Counted from the stretch's first letter, positions 13,908-26,234 are shown. The stretch is 64,000 nt of DNA from Mortierella sp. BCC40632 (GCA_011634665.1 WAEK01000002.1:186001-250000); one strand, 5' to 3'. The notes: generated by a model from the sequence alone, not told the origin. Made by a program: numbers and translations.

Positions 13908-16900
13908 ATGTCGACTAATTCAAAGCTATCGTCGGCGTCTCCTGGTTCATCGAATTCGCCTTCTTCAACCACCTCAGGTTTGACACCAGGATACTGGTCT
14001 GGGGCTCGTCCTGACCCTGAAAACAACATAACCGTCAACGGAAGTCCATCTCCTCCCGTATCACCTTCTCAAGCATCAGCATCTACAACCATGCCAGCCA
14101 CACTTCGCCTTTATTTTTCTCCATCCGAGCGTGAAAAGGGTGGTGGACGACAGGCTACCCTGACGCCACCTCAAGTGGTGCTCCCAGGACCAGCATCTGG
14201 TCAAGGTAAATGAGAATCCAATTTTTATGGCTTCTCTTCTCTCTGAAGAAGAATGTGGATTCGTATTACAATCATCCATTCGGGTGCAGGCTTCTTTTTC
14301 TGCTTCCTAGAATATTGTCCGCAACGTTACTCCACAACAAATCCTAACCAAATCCTTCTCATCACCCTTAGCTGTGGATCCCGAGGTTACCTCAGACAAG
14401 CCTTCGGGGTCACCAAGTCCGTCCGCGGCGGCCCATGATGGCCCAAGTGGTTTCAAGATCCGTATACCACGAAATTTACCCAACCTTCCTGAAGCTTTTA
14501 AGCAGAGAGGAGCCATCCGAACCCTCTCAACATCTTCCAGTTCTTCAGAATCTCCTCCTTCTTCATCGGATATGACCTCATTGCCTCCAGAGATTGGAAA
14601 ATCGCGCTCAAGAAATATGTTAGGACCAAGGAGCTCATCTGCAGAGGCCAAGCGGTCCCATAGTGACATGGCATCGGATGGACCACCAGATCTAACCAGT
14701 CCAGTGAATACAGGTAACTATTTAGTTCAGATCATATCTCTATTTTATTTTGTTAAATTTTATTTTATTTCAGAAAGTTTTGTCTATTTGCTAGGACAGT
14801 TCACTTATCATCAACATTTAGATTCCATTGAGAATGCTGCAGCTAGTGGGAAAAGGGCCAGAATCGTAAAGTCAGAGCCTTCGAGCACATTGACGACCCC
14901 AGCATTACTCAGCTCCACAAGATTGGCAATTCGGACCTTACCGTTCACCTCGACTGTGGAGACAAGCAACAAACGAGTCCTAGATCCAGAGTCGAGCGAG
15001 GCTGTATCGGGGTCATCAGCTACTGCAACAGAATCAGTCCTTTCACGCTCTCGAAGAGCCGAAGTCTCTGCTTCTCACACTGCACCGCCACAGAAAACAG
15101 ATCTACAACTGCCACTTACTTTTGGCCACAAAAGGCATCGAAGCAAGACAAAGTCCAAGACGAGGTCGCCTTCACCGGCGCGATCTGGCTTCCCAACGCC
15201 AACATCTCTTGGAGGAGGTCCAGGAGGCGACTCTGAGGATACTTCGCCACCTCCACTGGCGCCACTACCGCTGAAACATGCGCCAATGGTGTCTGTTCCA
15301 AGTGATACAGTTGAGAAACAGGCAAAACTCGACCTCAGAAATGACATGGTCCGAAAGCCTGTTGTGAAGAATGAGCCTCGTTCGTCAGAGTCTATTGTGG
15401 TCGATCTCACAACCAAACCAAGGTCCAACTCGGCTTTTGTAGCTCCGGAGCGTCCTTTCCCTGTTACTAGAGGATCGGTCGCCTCCGCAAGTCCGTCACA
15501 GAGCGCGCTTCGATCCATGGAGTTGGTGCAGGCTGGAGTTACTATCATCAATCGACTTTTATGTCACCCTGTCTGCCAGATCTTTGTCAACAAGGTTCCG
15601 TCTTCGGTGAAAAACTATTACAACGAGATCAAAGAGCCAATGGATCTTTCTACTATGGAGGCCAAGTTATGGAAGACTGTGGAGTACGAGAAGGGCCCCT
15701 TACCTTCGTTTGTAGTTGCTGGGTCGAGTCATGTCACTGTCAATGAGCGCTATAAGGATTTTGACGAGTTTGTGAAGGACCTTGACCGGATATACCAGAA
15801 TGCCATCACTTTCAACCCGGTCGGAAGTATTGTCAATAAGGATGCTCATTCGTACCACGGCATCTACCGTAATCTTTTGAGCGCCTACCATGATAAGTAA
15901 GTTATCCTTTATCCTGTTCTTCTGACCTCTTTATGCGCTTTTTAGGGGAAAAAAAAATATTTAGTACTGACTTTTATATTCTGAATTGTTTGGCTTTACT
16001 TTTCTAGAACTTTGGTCCCAGAGAATCCTCTGCCTCAACAAATCTACTCACCGTCCATGGTCTCGTTGACCGAACCTGGGTGAGTACTCTGAAGAAATAT
16101 TGAACGATACATCTTTCAATCATCTCCGTCTCCTTAGTTTTTACTAATCCTATACCTCAATGATTAATTTTGATTAGCCCTTTGTACTTTTTTCGAGGCT
16201 ATCTCGTCAGAGAGATGGAGAAAAAGATGACCGACATGTCTGTGGAGCTATTTTCGACACTTCACCGCTCTCTTTACTCTGCACTATCAGAAACCGGCAA
16301 TCTATCACCGCTAAGACCACGCTTTGTGAGGATGTTCATCAACAAGAACCGAAGCTTGCTAAGCAGCTGTCGGGATGAACCCAATGCCAAGATTGCAATT
16401 CTGAGCGATATCCGATCGAGTCCTCTGCCGATTACTACCCCAGTCGCAGGTTCCAAACCAGAAAGGATGGTGCGCATCAAGGCCCGTGTATTAATCGGCA
16501 AACCAATAGGAGAGCGTCATGAGATGGTAACTGTGGGCGATTTGGACTGTCCGAGTAATTGGATCGTTGTGGCATGTGTCAAAGCTGACGAAGTAGAGTT
16601 TGATGTGCCCTCGAGGTTCGACAAGGGAACGTTGACCAAAGTGAAGCACGAAGTCATTCCTTTTTCAGGGAACCCTAAGCTCTCGATGGAGCAAAAGCAA
16701 GCAGTCGCACGGGTGCTTGGAGTGGAAATCTCTAATGCGGCTATTACCACGACGTCCACCATTCCTGAGGGCAGCTCAGCTTCCTATCCTTCAGCTCAGC
16801 CGTCAGCCCAGAGCTCAAAGGCAGCAGAAGAGACCCACCAGTCATCTCTCACCTCACCAATGACGGCTACTCCAGAAACTCTTCAGAGCTCAGAGTCCGT

Positions 16901-18498
16901 AAAATCATTGCCCAAACTCCAAGCCGAGCTCCAGGCTGAGGTTCCAAGTCAACCATACACTTGGTCACATGCGGAGCAAAATACTGAGAAACATTTGAGC
17001 ATTCATTCTGATAGAGCTGCATCAAGCATTGAAAGGTATGCAAAAAGCACCTGAAAAGTACTCCTTCTCTGGATGCAGAAAGCTGAATATATGAATTAGA
17101 AACTGACCTTTGACTGGCTTTTTACCCCCTATTAGTACTCTCGGCCCCTCCGTGTCTACTCCGATCACGCCAACGGAGGACTTGGCTCATGGAGGGACCA
17201 TTGCATCACCAATAGACCATTCTCAAGTTCAGACTCAAGGGTCCACAATTGAATCTCAAAAGGAGGATGCTCTCCAGGTTCTTCTGCCCAAGACGATTAG
17301 TCTTTCAAGCGCTCCTGTGATCAGTCAGTCGGGTTCGTCTGTACCTCGAGTGCTCACAGAGAGAGAAAAAGAAATGCTTTGGGAACTCAAGATTGCTGCT
17401 CGGCATCATCAAGTTCCGTACACGGACTGGAATACAATTGAACCGACTCTCATTGTTGACACTGCTCAGGGACTCTTCAAGCGGATATACCACATCGAAG
17501 GCCAGGATGGACTTGTGATCCAAAGTTTCAAGGAGATGGACAGCGAATCGTTTGAACAACGTGTGCGTGAGGTAGCATGTTTGCTCAAACTCCGTGGATT
17601 TGATGGAGTAGGGCAGATTCAATCTGTGATTGACGACGAGAATAGTCAGCTGGTGGGTCTTTCCATGACCAAGTACGAATTCACATTGAAGGCATACGCC
17701 ACCAATGCGCGACGACATCCTAGTCCGAGCCAAAAACTGAGTATCGTGTGCGATATGATTGACGCGATCAGTGCGATTCATAGTGCGGGTCTTGCGCATC
17801 GCGATCTCAGTGAAGTTAATATCATGGTGGACGAAGATCCTCGAGTGCTTCTGGAGGACAATACGCCAAGGCCAAGGGTACGAGTGATTGACTTTGGCAA
17901 GTCTGTGTTTTTGGAGCGAGAAGAATTTAAGCGCTGGAGTATCCTTGAACACGTTTCCGAGGAGGACTTGAATTTACTTCCAATGATCATTCTTCCTCCA
18001 GACCATGGATACAAGCTCTATAGGTAAGCATTGGAAGGAATGGCCATTGAGTATATCTTTTTGAATCCTCAGAAGCTAACTGCAGTTTTTTTTCTTGTTG
18101 AAACTAGATCGATCTTGACGCTTCCAAAGAGTAAATACGACTGGAAGCCTCTCCCGCCAGTGGACCCGCGACTAGAGGATGTTTACTCGCTTGGAGTCTT
18201 GATCTGGCGAACATTTAGTGGGCAATCACCCTGGGCAGGTACGATTGAGGACGATATCAAGTCGATCCGATACCAAGTTTCATCGGATTCCCAAATCCGA
18301 TTCCAACTCGAGCGTGAAGTAACAGGGAAGGTATCCCGTGAGTTGCTGTTGAAGTGTTTGACAGCAGAGGCTGCGACGCGATGGACAGCACAGCAGTTGA
18401 AGGAGTGGGTTCATCAACCTGAGGTTCTGAGTGCGCTCTTGAAGGAATTTGAAGAGCTTGGTGCAGGACGAAAGAAGATGCGCAAGAATCTGGATTAG
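13908..18498 (+). CDS. bromodomain plus protein-kinase domain fusion protein
   Basis: Proposed exons are 13908-14205, 14372-14713, 14822-15896 (alternative in-frame acceptors begin at 14774 or 14795), 16008-16079, 16178-17035, 17136-18023 and 18108-18498, giving about 1307 residues. Residues 1-440 are disordered and Ser/Pro-rich. A bromodomain spans about 446-565: EIKEPMDLSTMEAKL (ZA loop), YKDFDEFVKDL, and the acetyl-lysine Asn in NAITFNPVGS. An unassigned conserved-looking segment follows (about 600-780), then another disordered stretch. A kinase fold runs from about 955 to the end: HRDLSEVNIMV (catalytic Asp near 1105), VIDFGKS (about 1133) and EDVYSLGVLIW. The glycine loop is not obvious; the candidate ATP lysine is in VIQSFKEM. 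The HRD wording resembles fungal-specific kinases such as FunK1, though this is uncertain. The inferred role is a chromatin reader with kinase output. The reading frame is open across every junction, so this is one gene, not two. Confidence 0.82.
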
Positions 18499-18554
18499 AG
18501 AATGAAAATGATGATGAAAAAAAAAATAAGGAGAGTAAGAGAGATGATTTTTTC

Positions 18555-18586
<32 letters not shown>

Positions 18587-19920
18587 CTCCCCCCCCCCCC
18601 TCTCTTCTCTCTCTTCTCTCTCTTTTTTAAATCACAACCTCCATAGTGTTCATATCCTTTTTTTTTCTCCCTCACGCCTCGAGGCTTTTCTTTACTACCT
18701 TAAAGAAAAAAAAAAAAAGATATCTTTTTTTTTTTTTTTTTTAATATCCATCTATAATATGTGTCTCAGATGCTGAAGTCGCTGTTTGATTAGGGCACCT
18801 CCTCAGCATATAAGACTACCTATACTACATTCTATGTCATGTTCCCCTTTGAGCTCTTGGATAGATGTTGGTAGTGACGAAGGTACTGCTTGGGGATGTT
18901 CAATGGGTGCTCATTGGCATGACTAGAACCAACTCTATTATTTCTTGGAGTCAAGTCGTAACAGCACAACTCGGGATCCTGAGTCATCCTCGATCCTAAG
19001 AGTCCAATGAGTCGATAATCGGTTAAAAAAAAAAAAAAAAAAAAAAAGGGGGAGGAGGGGAAGCTGGCAGATGAGGGCGTGGTTACACAAAGTGTGCTTG
19101 CAAAGTACTCTTTAACGTACTTCTCTAGACCAACTCTTCTACAAAAGAACGTCAAGAGCGAAGCACAAGAAGTGCCAAGACTCGGACAAAATAAAGGGAT
19201 ACTACCTTTACCCTTGGAGCGAACTAGAGTACCTGGCCTAAGAACCTCATTATTTTTTTTATTTTTTTATTTTCTCTATTTATCTGAAATGGAGGGGGGA
19301 CTGAGGAAGCCGTCGTCTCTTTCGGGTGTTTATGGATAAAAACTCCTTAGTTTTGTATTGGCATAAAATCGCGACTGCTTTGCATATGATGAAAGATTAG
19401 ACGCTTTTGCATCGTAGCGAAGCAATGGCGTGACAGGATTTTAATGCAGGGGTGCTTAGAAGTGAATATGGATCAGCAGAACAATACTCCTTCAGAGGTA
19501 GAGTTGTTAACCAAACGTAAAGTAAAGAGGTAAGGAAGGAGCGAAGAGAGAACACAGTGATCTTTGTTGAGATTTAGCCAAGCGAAAGAATGTTCGTTGC
19601 CAGAAAAGAAATAAAAAGATACCAGTCAAAATACAAGCACCAGCTCATTTAACCTCAGGAGTAACGGGCGGCCTCGACTGATACTTCCCAAGAGTACTGA
19701 TGGCTAACCAGCTCGTCTCAATCTCAACAGTTCCAAACACTAAGTTGGATAGAAGGGCGAAAGAGAAGGTAGGAAGAGAAACGAGAAGAGTTATGAATAT
19801 CTCTTATCATCCTCATATCTTGCCCTTACTGATGTCGTTCCTTGCCGCTATTAACCCTCCCATCCTATTCTCCATTTCATCTGTTTTTGTTTTTTCCATT
19901 CTTATTTTCGAGGATTATGC
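18499..19920. other. 3' flank and gene-free stretch
   Basis: It contains many T, C and A runs (18570-18610, 18706-18742, 19025-19047) and no supportable exon. The short frames here have no ATG-led coding features or domains. Confidence 0.5.
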
Positions 19921-20004
19921 ACGGTCCGTTGCACGGGGTTACTGCGAAGGGGGGTGTTAATCTTCAAATAAGCAGCGCAATCTGAGGTCAAAAACATCTG
20001 AAAT
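19921..20004 (+). repeat. diverged 84-bp direct repeat, left copy
   Basis: Aligns without gaps to 21420-21503 with 67 of 84 bases identical by hand count. About 12 of the 17 differences are transitions. The two copies flank the small secreted-protein gene. Neither resembles a known element by eye. They may be remnants of a short interspersed element or solo terminal repeat. Confidence 0.75.
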
Positions 20005-20127
20005 GGAGAATATCCCCTCTTTCAAAAGGGACAAAATCAAAGCTTCTATTGGTAACGTTATGTGTTGAAAAGTACTTTTAAGATCGGAACTATCGAGCAT
20101 ACACCCAATAAACGAGTCCGAGTACAT

Positions 20128-20133
20128 TTTATT
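20128..20133 (-). terminator. polyadenylation signal of the secreted cysteine-rich protein gene
   Basis: AATAAA on the minus strand, 70 bases beyond the stop codon. Confidence 0.5.
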
Positions 20134-20202
20134 TTTAATTTTGTTCATTTAAAACATAACGTGGGGGAAAAAAAAAGGCAGAGGGCTGCCACATCAGCTC
20201 AA

Positions 20203-20526
20203 TTAGCCACGGCAAGTAATGCCACGCAATCTGTTGTCACACCAGTTGGTACAGCCTCCATGGTAGCAGTGCGAATCGCAAACGGTGCCACCTTCTTTGT
20301 TGCACCAGGCCTTGACTCCATCAATCTGGGATTGAACAGTAACGGCACAGTAGTCGCAGTTTTTGCCAAAGATGTTGCATTTCTGGGACCAGCGTCCCGA
20401 GCAGCCAGACGCGTTGTTGATGCCCGAAATGATTTCCGTACCCATGCAGGCACTGGATCGCGAGCAGTACTGCAGAGCTTGAGCTTGAGCCAAGAAGAAA
20501 ACGGCGAGGAGAGTAACTTTCAACAT
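20203..20526 (-). CDS. small secreted cysteine-rich protein (effector-like)
   Basis: A single-exon frame codes for 107 residues. It starts with a clear secretion signal (MLKVTLLAVFFLAQAQA), with cleavage expected before LQYC. The mature 90 residues contain 12 cysteines, enough for six disulfide bridges, including GCSGRWSQKC, NCDYC, DSHCYHGGC and NWCDN. No family was recognised. In fungi such proteins act as effectors, antimicrobial peptides or structural wall proteins; which applies here is unknown. The ATG at 20526 is preferred because the in-frame extension to 20589 is polar and would bury the signal. A TATAAAA box lies about 155 bases upstream and an AATAAA 70 bases downstream, so it looks like an intact, regulated gene. 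It is isolated in a gene-poor segment between two direct repeats. Confidence 0.75.
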   Translation of the reverse strand: MLKVTLLAVFFLAQAQALQYCSRSSACMGTEIISGINNASGCSGRWSQKCNIFGKNCDYCAVTVQSQIDGVKAWCNKEGGTVCDSHCYHGGCTNWCDNRLRGITCRG

Positions 20527-20680
20527 GGTTGCTGGAGCGAGAAGTAGTGGACTTGGTAAGGAATCAGGAGAGAATCGGCTTGAAGGCACACAGGAAGGTA
20601 TCGAGGCTTTTTGTTAGGCGGGTTTTACAAGAGAAGGAAGGTTGTGGTGATTTTATGATGGAGCTGGTGAGAAAGAGGGT

Positions 20681-20687
20681 TTTTATA
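20681..20687 (-). promoter_or_regulatory. TATA box of the secreted cysteine-rich protein gene
   Basis: TATAAAA on the minus strand, about 155 bases upstream of the start codon at 20526. Few genes in this window have such a clear TATA element, which fits inducible expression. Confidence 0.5.
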
Positions 20688-21343
20688 CAATCTAGGAGTG
20701 CATGGGTTGAGGGTTTGGATTCCAGGACTTTTATCAAAGGAATGCTGAGGAATTACTGAGGGATACGCCTTGACTACTCTAGTCTGTTGGTCATCCGCCA
20801 AAGTTGTGGATAAATTATTTTCTTTTTTTTCTAAATCATCTAGTTCACAAAGCTTTCCGCCCTGGTGATCATGGTTGTTGGGTGATGTCTTGGACGCGTA
20901 TCCTGTATCTTGTTGTTAGGTGCAAGCTCTGGTTTATTTTTTTTAACGCCATGGTACTTTGTGAGAACTCGGCTTAGTAGATGGATTGGAATTTGGTGTG
21001 AACTTGGCGTCTTGGGCGCATACCTGTGAGGTCGTGGATGTACCTGTGTGGGATCTTCTAGGATGGCCATGAAGCTAGTTCTCAGTATACCAAATTTTTG
21101 TAATCGACGCCAATCTTCAAGACAGCACTGACCCTCCATGGAAGGAGACTGCTTAATTTAGCTGAGAGGTTGCTCCAAGTAGCCAGGATCCCCTAAACTC
21201 ACCTGCCATAAGCTACCCCTTCCTTTCTACGATAAAAAGATACTCTACTCTTCGCCAATGGTTAACATTAGAAGTTTGAACTGAAGACCTAAAAACCACG
21301 GTTAAATCAAATGACATTTAACCGGCTAAACCTGTCCTTAGAA

Positions 21344-21360
21344 GTTAACCAATGGTTAAC
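21344..21360. repeat. 17-bp palindrome GTTAACCA-A-TGGTTAAC
   Basis: Perfect inverted repeat with a one-base centre. Related GGTTAAC and TTAGAAG words recur between 21255 and 21380 and near 21600, about 60-160 bases left of the right direct-repeat copy at 21420. It may be a protein-binding site or the relic of an element end. Confidence 0.6.
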
Positions 21361-21419
21361 TTGATTAAACCAGTGCGGTCAACTACGACTAAGATCAGTT
21401 ATTAGGCATAAATAGGTGC

Positions 21420-21503
21420 GCGGCCTGTTGCATGGGGCTATTGCGAAAGGGATTGTTAATCCTCTAATAGGCAGGGCAAACTGAGGCCAAAAACAGTTGA
21501 AAT
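21420..21503 (+). repeat. diverged 84-bp direct repeat, right copy
   Basis: Same orientation as 19921-20004 and about 80% identical over 84 ungapped bases. Similarity fades at both ends, so the visible length is the conserved core. Confidence 0.75.
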
Positions 21504-22011
21504 ATTCATCTGCCGGCCAATGTTCGCTTCAACAATAGTATCAGCTCATGCCACCCCAGAAATAACTGGTGCCTAAAGCTAGTACCTACCAAAGTGAAGT
21601 AGCGGTTAACTTGTTCCTCTCTACATCACTGGCTCTAATCACTACGAGTCAAACCAAAGGCGCAGATGTTTATTGAAAAGAGATACCACCCAAAGAAACG
21701 TGAACACTATAAGGCTGAGACAACATCTACTATCAATTTTCTAGCTAGATAGAAACGAGCATGCCTCATGATCACTTTGTGGAATAGAGTGAGCCTTCGG
21801 TCCGATGCTTTCTGAAACTGGAGAGGTGAAAGAGCTCCAAACAAGATCGCATCCGAATGCTAGTTAGAACAAATGAGAGAGGAGCTTTTTTTTTTGGTAG
21901 CCCAAAGGCACAAATGAGGACACAAATTCTCTACTTTGGCTTTTCATACCTCCTTTGGTCACCAGTCCACAGTGAAACTGTGGTCTCTGGTAGTGGCCCC
22001 TGCACAAAATG

Positions 22012-22054
<43 letters not shown>

Positions 22055-22376
22055 CTGATCTTCGGGTCTCGGATAGCTTTCGTTCAAGAGGTGGAGTTGA
22101 AGTTGGCGCTGGAGCAGGAGAGAAAAGGAAAAAGTGGTACGCGGGCGAGAGCCAAGTGTTCCAGAGGTAAAACGAAAGAAAGCTGTAAAACCCTGTCCAT
22201 GCGAGCACGTTTTCTGACTGGGTTGATCTTCTCGACCAATGAAGACCCCGACTTTCTCCCTCCCTCTCCCGTCATAACTCTATGACCCAAATCCAAAGTA
22301 AAAACGTTCCTTCCTCCCCTTCCTGTCTCTTCCTTGAGAGCAAGGAATCGAATGGTTGGCGGCGGAGTACTTCACA

Positions 22377-22412
<36 letters not shown>

Positions 22413-23235
22413 CAACTAGTCCAAATGTACTTTTTTCCATGTTCTATTAGGACCGTCCTGACCATTAGCCAATATCCCAAGGCGAGATGAGGAGCCTCAT
22501 GGAAAATGGGACATGCGAGCAATTGCGGGGGCGGTGAACTTTCTTCTCTAAAAAAAAATGGGTCCGCTATTAACACTTTTTTTTATGAGAGAATCAAATG
22601 CCTCTGGCTCGTGCTAGACTATGGTCGATGAACGGACTAAATAGAAATTTAACTAGAAAGACTCCAAGTCGAACGTTTAACTATCCAAAGAAGTGGTCGT
22701 GTGCTCAATGAGAATGAGGAGCTCGGGATTCTCTCCCCGTTGTCTTCCTTCGAACGCTCACTGGTCCAGTCTCTCTTCCTCCCCCAGGACTATCCTATTT
22801 CCTATCATGTCATTCACTCCACTTTTTTTTCTTATTTCTTTATAATCTCGAATGAGGGGGAAGGATATCTCAATATCAAGTCGATTGAAAGCAACATGGC
22901 CTCGACTTATGGACGGACAGAAGCGTGACGATAGCATTGACCTCCTTAAGACCCTTCGGAGCAAAAAGGAGGACAGGGGTAAGGATTCCCTAGGTCAAAG
23001 GAACTCTCCGGAGGTTGAAACTAAACCCGATCACGGCAAGAGACAAACGAACATGAAGACTGTTCATCCTCACATCGATTTTCCAGAACCTCTTTACAAA
23101 CAAAAAAGAGAAGCTCCGAGGGATCCAGACTCTAGTCAATGATAGGAATTGGGCTAATAGTCAAAGCTCATGGAAGAATAAGGAACGGGGAAGTGCATTG
23201 GGTCTTCTTCTCTCTCTCCTCTTGGACCAGTGACA

Positions 23236-23270
<35 letters not shown>

Positions 23271-23993
23271 AGACGGGCAGACGGACGGACGGAGAAAAAC
23301 CTTGTGAAGAAAAAGGAAAGTGTCAAAAACTGGAGAAAAGAAGCTTTCTTTCGTGACTGGACTTGAATACTTGCAGAACCCATACCTGAGAAAGAATAGA
23401 AAAGAAAAGAAAAAAAAAGTTTGCGTGCATGGCTCCTTCTCTCCGGTAGGGAGTGAGATGGCTCACAGGAAAACCCCGCATTCTTACTTTCTTATCCACT
23501 TTACCCCGCATTTCAATCCCAGTTCAACAAGTTTCCTCAATGGTTTCTCTTTTGGTCTGCTGTATTTCCTTTCCTCTGACTACAAGAGTTAAGAAAAAAA
23601 AAAAAAAAAAAAAAAAGATAGTAAGAACGATATTCCGACTCGGGTTACATAGTACTGGAAAACCACGTCGAAAAAAAAAAATAGACTGGCTGATGGCTGA
23701 TCGTGCGCCTCATCTCCGTCATCTCTTGTCTATTATAAGAGTCGACCCGAAGAAGTTATTTTATCCTTCTTGAGCTACTGAAACAATACCTGTCATGCTA
23801 AATGCGCCTTAGTAGCCGACGTGACAGGGGGAGGGGGGGCAGTGTCGGCTATGGAGGCAGTGCCAGACTTCACAGCAGGGGTACGAACGGGATCGAGTAC
23901 CCAACGGAAGGAAGCGTGATCGAAATCATTTTTCGGGTCCAATGAAAGAGAAGGAGGAGGAAGAGGCAGTACACCAAGGTGGCGAACACAAAA

Positions 23994-24028
<35 letters not shown>

Positions 24029-26226
24029 TGTCACAGAGTGGGGGGAGAAAATGGGGAAAAAGAGCTCAATGTGGCATGCGGGGAGGTGGAGAAAAGAGTG
24101 AGGCGATCGTAACGTTGCGTGAGGGGTAAGGAAGGGGGAGGGGGGCGTTGTATCTGCAGATCATCTTTACTTCTTGAATCACCATTTGTTCGAGACGTGT
24201 CGGAAGGCAAAGTCGCGCGTGCCGATCTACATTGCACCCGTGGTGTTGTATGGATATTAGAGTAGAACCACCGCTCCGATGCCATGCTGACGATCGGAGC
24301 ATTTGGTGGGAGCCGGGGTAAGATTCATGAAGTATGGGCCTGTTTCAATCTCATTCAGTTGTACGGCTCACTCTACTCCACTCTTGCACCCTTACTCTGA
24401 TCGCACCCTTTCTCGCTTTTGGCAATAAAAATGAAAATGAGGAGTAATGGAATAGACATGGAAAGAGGCGGGTGTCCAAAGAAGTGGGGAAAGGCACAGT
24501 GCTGCAGCCAAACCTTGACCCCAGGAAGTACGGAAATTATGAGCCAATCAAAGAAGCCCCTGTGCATTCCACGAAAACGACATGTCGTACAGACGTCTGC
24601 GTGGGTGAGTGGTCAGGGAACTCTATTCAAGGATGGACGTGAGCAAGATAAGTAGGGGAAAAAGTGGGTAGGGCTTTTACTCCGCCGCACCGGTTGGAAC
24701 AGACCTTTGTCCTTGTGATCTCCTTCCTCCTCTTCACCTTTGCACGCATGAGCGCGGGGAAATGACTGCATTGATTTGTGGGCCCGGTTGTCGGCCCCTT
24801 GTCTCTTATGAGATGAAATCGAGTCTGGGCAGATCAGAGCTGCACCCTTTCCGTGCTTGTGTCTCTTTGTTTGTAGAGGCACCAGCAAACGCCAAGGCAT
24901 GAATGGACGCACTGTCGAGGTTTTAACACAGACTTTGCATGACTAGAATACGGAAGACCATTCGGAGAAGTCTCGCTGGGGAGAGGGGGAGAGGGTCTTC
25001 GGTCAAGGTTTATGCTGATACAGCCAGCGGTACCTTCGTTTTTCCTTGCTGACCACCCACAAGCTATCTACTCCCTCCATGAGTTGGAAACCTGTATGTG
25101 TGTATAGCTATGTTGAATGTTGATGGATCCGGATTTCCAACAACACCCGCATGGGTCAAGACAGGGCAACATTCCAAACTTTGGCTGAACTACTGGGTAC
25201 TGTTGTTGTTGACACTGCGAGCTTCTTTTTCTTTCATGCTTTAACGCTTCGTGTGCTCTCTAGCTGCTTTCCGGAGGACACAGGCACGGTCAAATGCCTC
25301 TCAGCTTCATATGTTGTTTCCTTTTATCCTCTCTGTCAGCAGAACGGGTAGCCTATTAGCGATTGTTGATGTCCACAAAGCTGCCGATGTCAAAAGCGAG
25401 CAGTAAGCAGACACAGTGTGCTATTCAGCTGACTTCATTTGTATACAAACAGGCAGGGTCAAGAGTGCAATCGTCTGTTCGCACTGTTTATTGAAGCCCT
25501 TGTTGCTTTGTGTAGAGTCCTCAGTTAGAGCAACGTCAACACAACGGAGGATCATTCACTGCATCGCTGTTGTTGTTGATGTCAATAGGGCCACGAAGTA
25601 TGAATGCAAATGCAGGGCCTCCACAGCAGATTGTAACATTGATAGCCGAATCTTTGGTTGTCGCAGCAAAGGCTGCTTCTCTTCTGCAAGACCACCGCCA
25701 ATTCAAGAGTCCAATAGACAATGTGGACGCCCGATTACTCCTCCGAATCCACGGAGCAGTCAAGGGCTTTGTGGGGGTGGAGGGTAAGGGCAGACGAGCG
25801 TCAAGGCTGGTCACTTCTTGTACTGGCATGAACCTTGATCAAGCGCCCTCGCTCTTTGTCCTCTGGGGCGAGTTAGTCTTTCCGGCGGTGTTGTGTAGAT
25901 GGGTGATAGGCTGTCTGCGTTGCCCCAGGGCAGTGCGATAGGCGGATGGCTCAGGGGAGGCGAGGCTGTTTCGAGCTCGTTGGCCACATAGAGTATATGT
26001 CCTGCATTGAGTGGGACCCCCTTTTTTCCGTTTATCTCGGCCGTGCCGTGCCTTATTCTGCTGAAGGATCCCCTGATAGGACACTCTGTTATTCATTCGT
26101 ATAGTCAATCCGACAATAACAGTGACTCCACCTTGCGGCTCCATTCGGTTTTCCTTTGCTCTCCGGACGAACGTCCGTGGGCATGTCGCAGGTCAAACCT
26201 CCGACCTGCCTCGATGCAAACTGCAC
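21504..26226. other. 4.7-kb gene-poor stretch
   Basis: No confident gene was found. It holds A runs at 22018-22051, 23595-23616 and 23995-24026, a CT tract at 22379-22410, a GA tract at 23239-23266, and several short frames without recognisable domains. The last part is the upstream region of the MFS transporter gene. Confidence 0.45.
22852..23142 (+). CDS. hypothetical polar 96-residue ORF (weak)
   Basis: An ATG-led frame of 96 codons codes for a very hydrophilic, Lys/Arg/Asp-rich protein (DGQKRDDSIDLLKTLRS). No signal peptide, helix or domain is recognised and no splice partners were found. Its composition differs from the simple-repeat frames around it, so it is kept as a weak candidate; it may be chance or part of an unresolved gene. 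Confidence 0.15.
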   Translation: MRGKDISISSRLKATWPRLMDGQKRDDSIDLLKTLRSKKEDRGKDSLGQRNSPEVETKPDHGKRQTNMKTVHPHIDFPEPLYKQKREAPRDPDSSQ

Positions 26227-26234
26227 TATAAAAG
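26227..26234 (+). promoter_or_regulatory. TATA box of the MFS transporter gene
   Basis: TATAAAAG stands about 450 bases upstream of the ATG at 26676. The intervening leader is rich in C and T, typical of strongly expressed fungal genes. The long distance implies a leader of about 400 bases. Confidence 0.5.

Noticed and set aside
20840..21139. 99-residue minus-strand frame upstream of the secreted-protein gene
   Set aside because: ATG-led, but no signal peptide, domain or biased composition. It overlaps the promoter side of the cysteine-rich gene and looks like chance.
23793..24302. Two minus-strand frames (ending GTASIADTAPPPPV and starting MASERWFY) that might be exons of one gene
   Set aside because: They look somewhat less repetitive than the surroundings (for example FDHASFRWVLDPVRTP), but no acceptor joins them in phase and no family was recognised. 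Worth rechecking with RNA.
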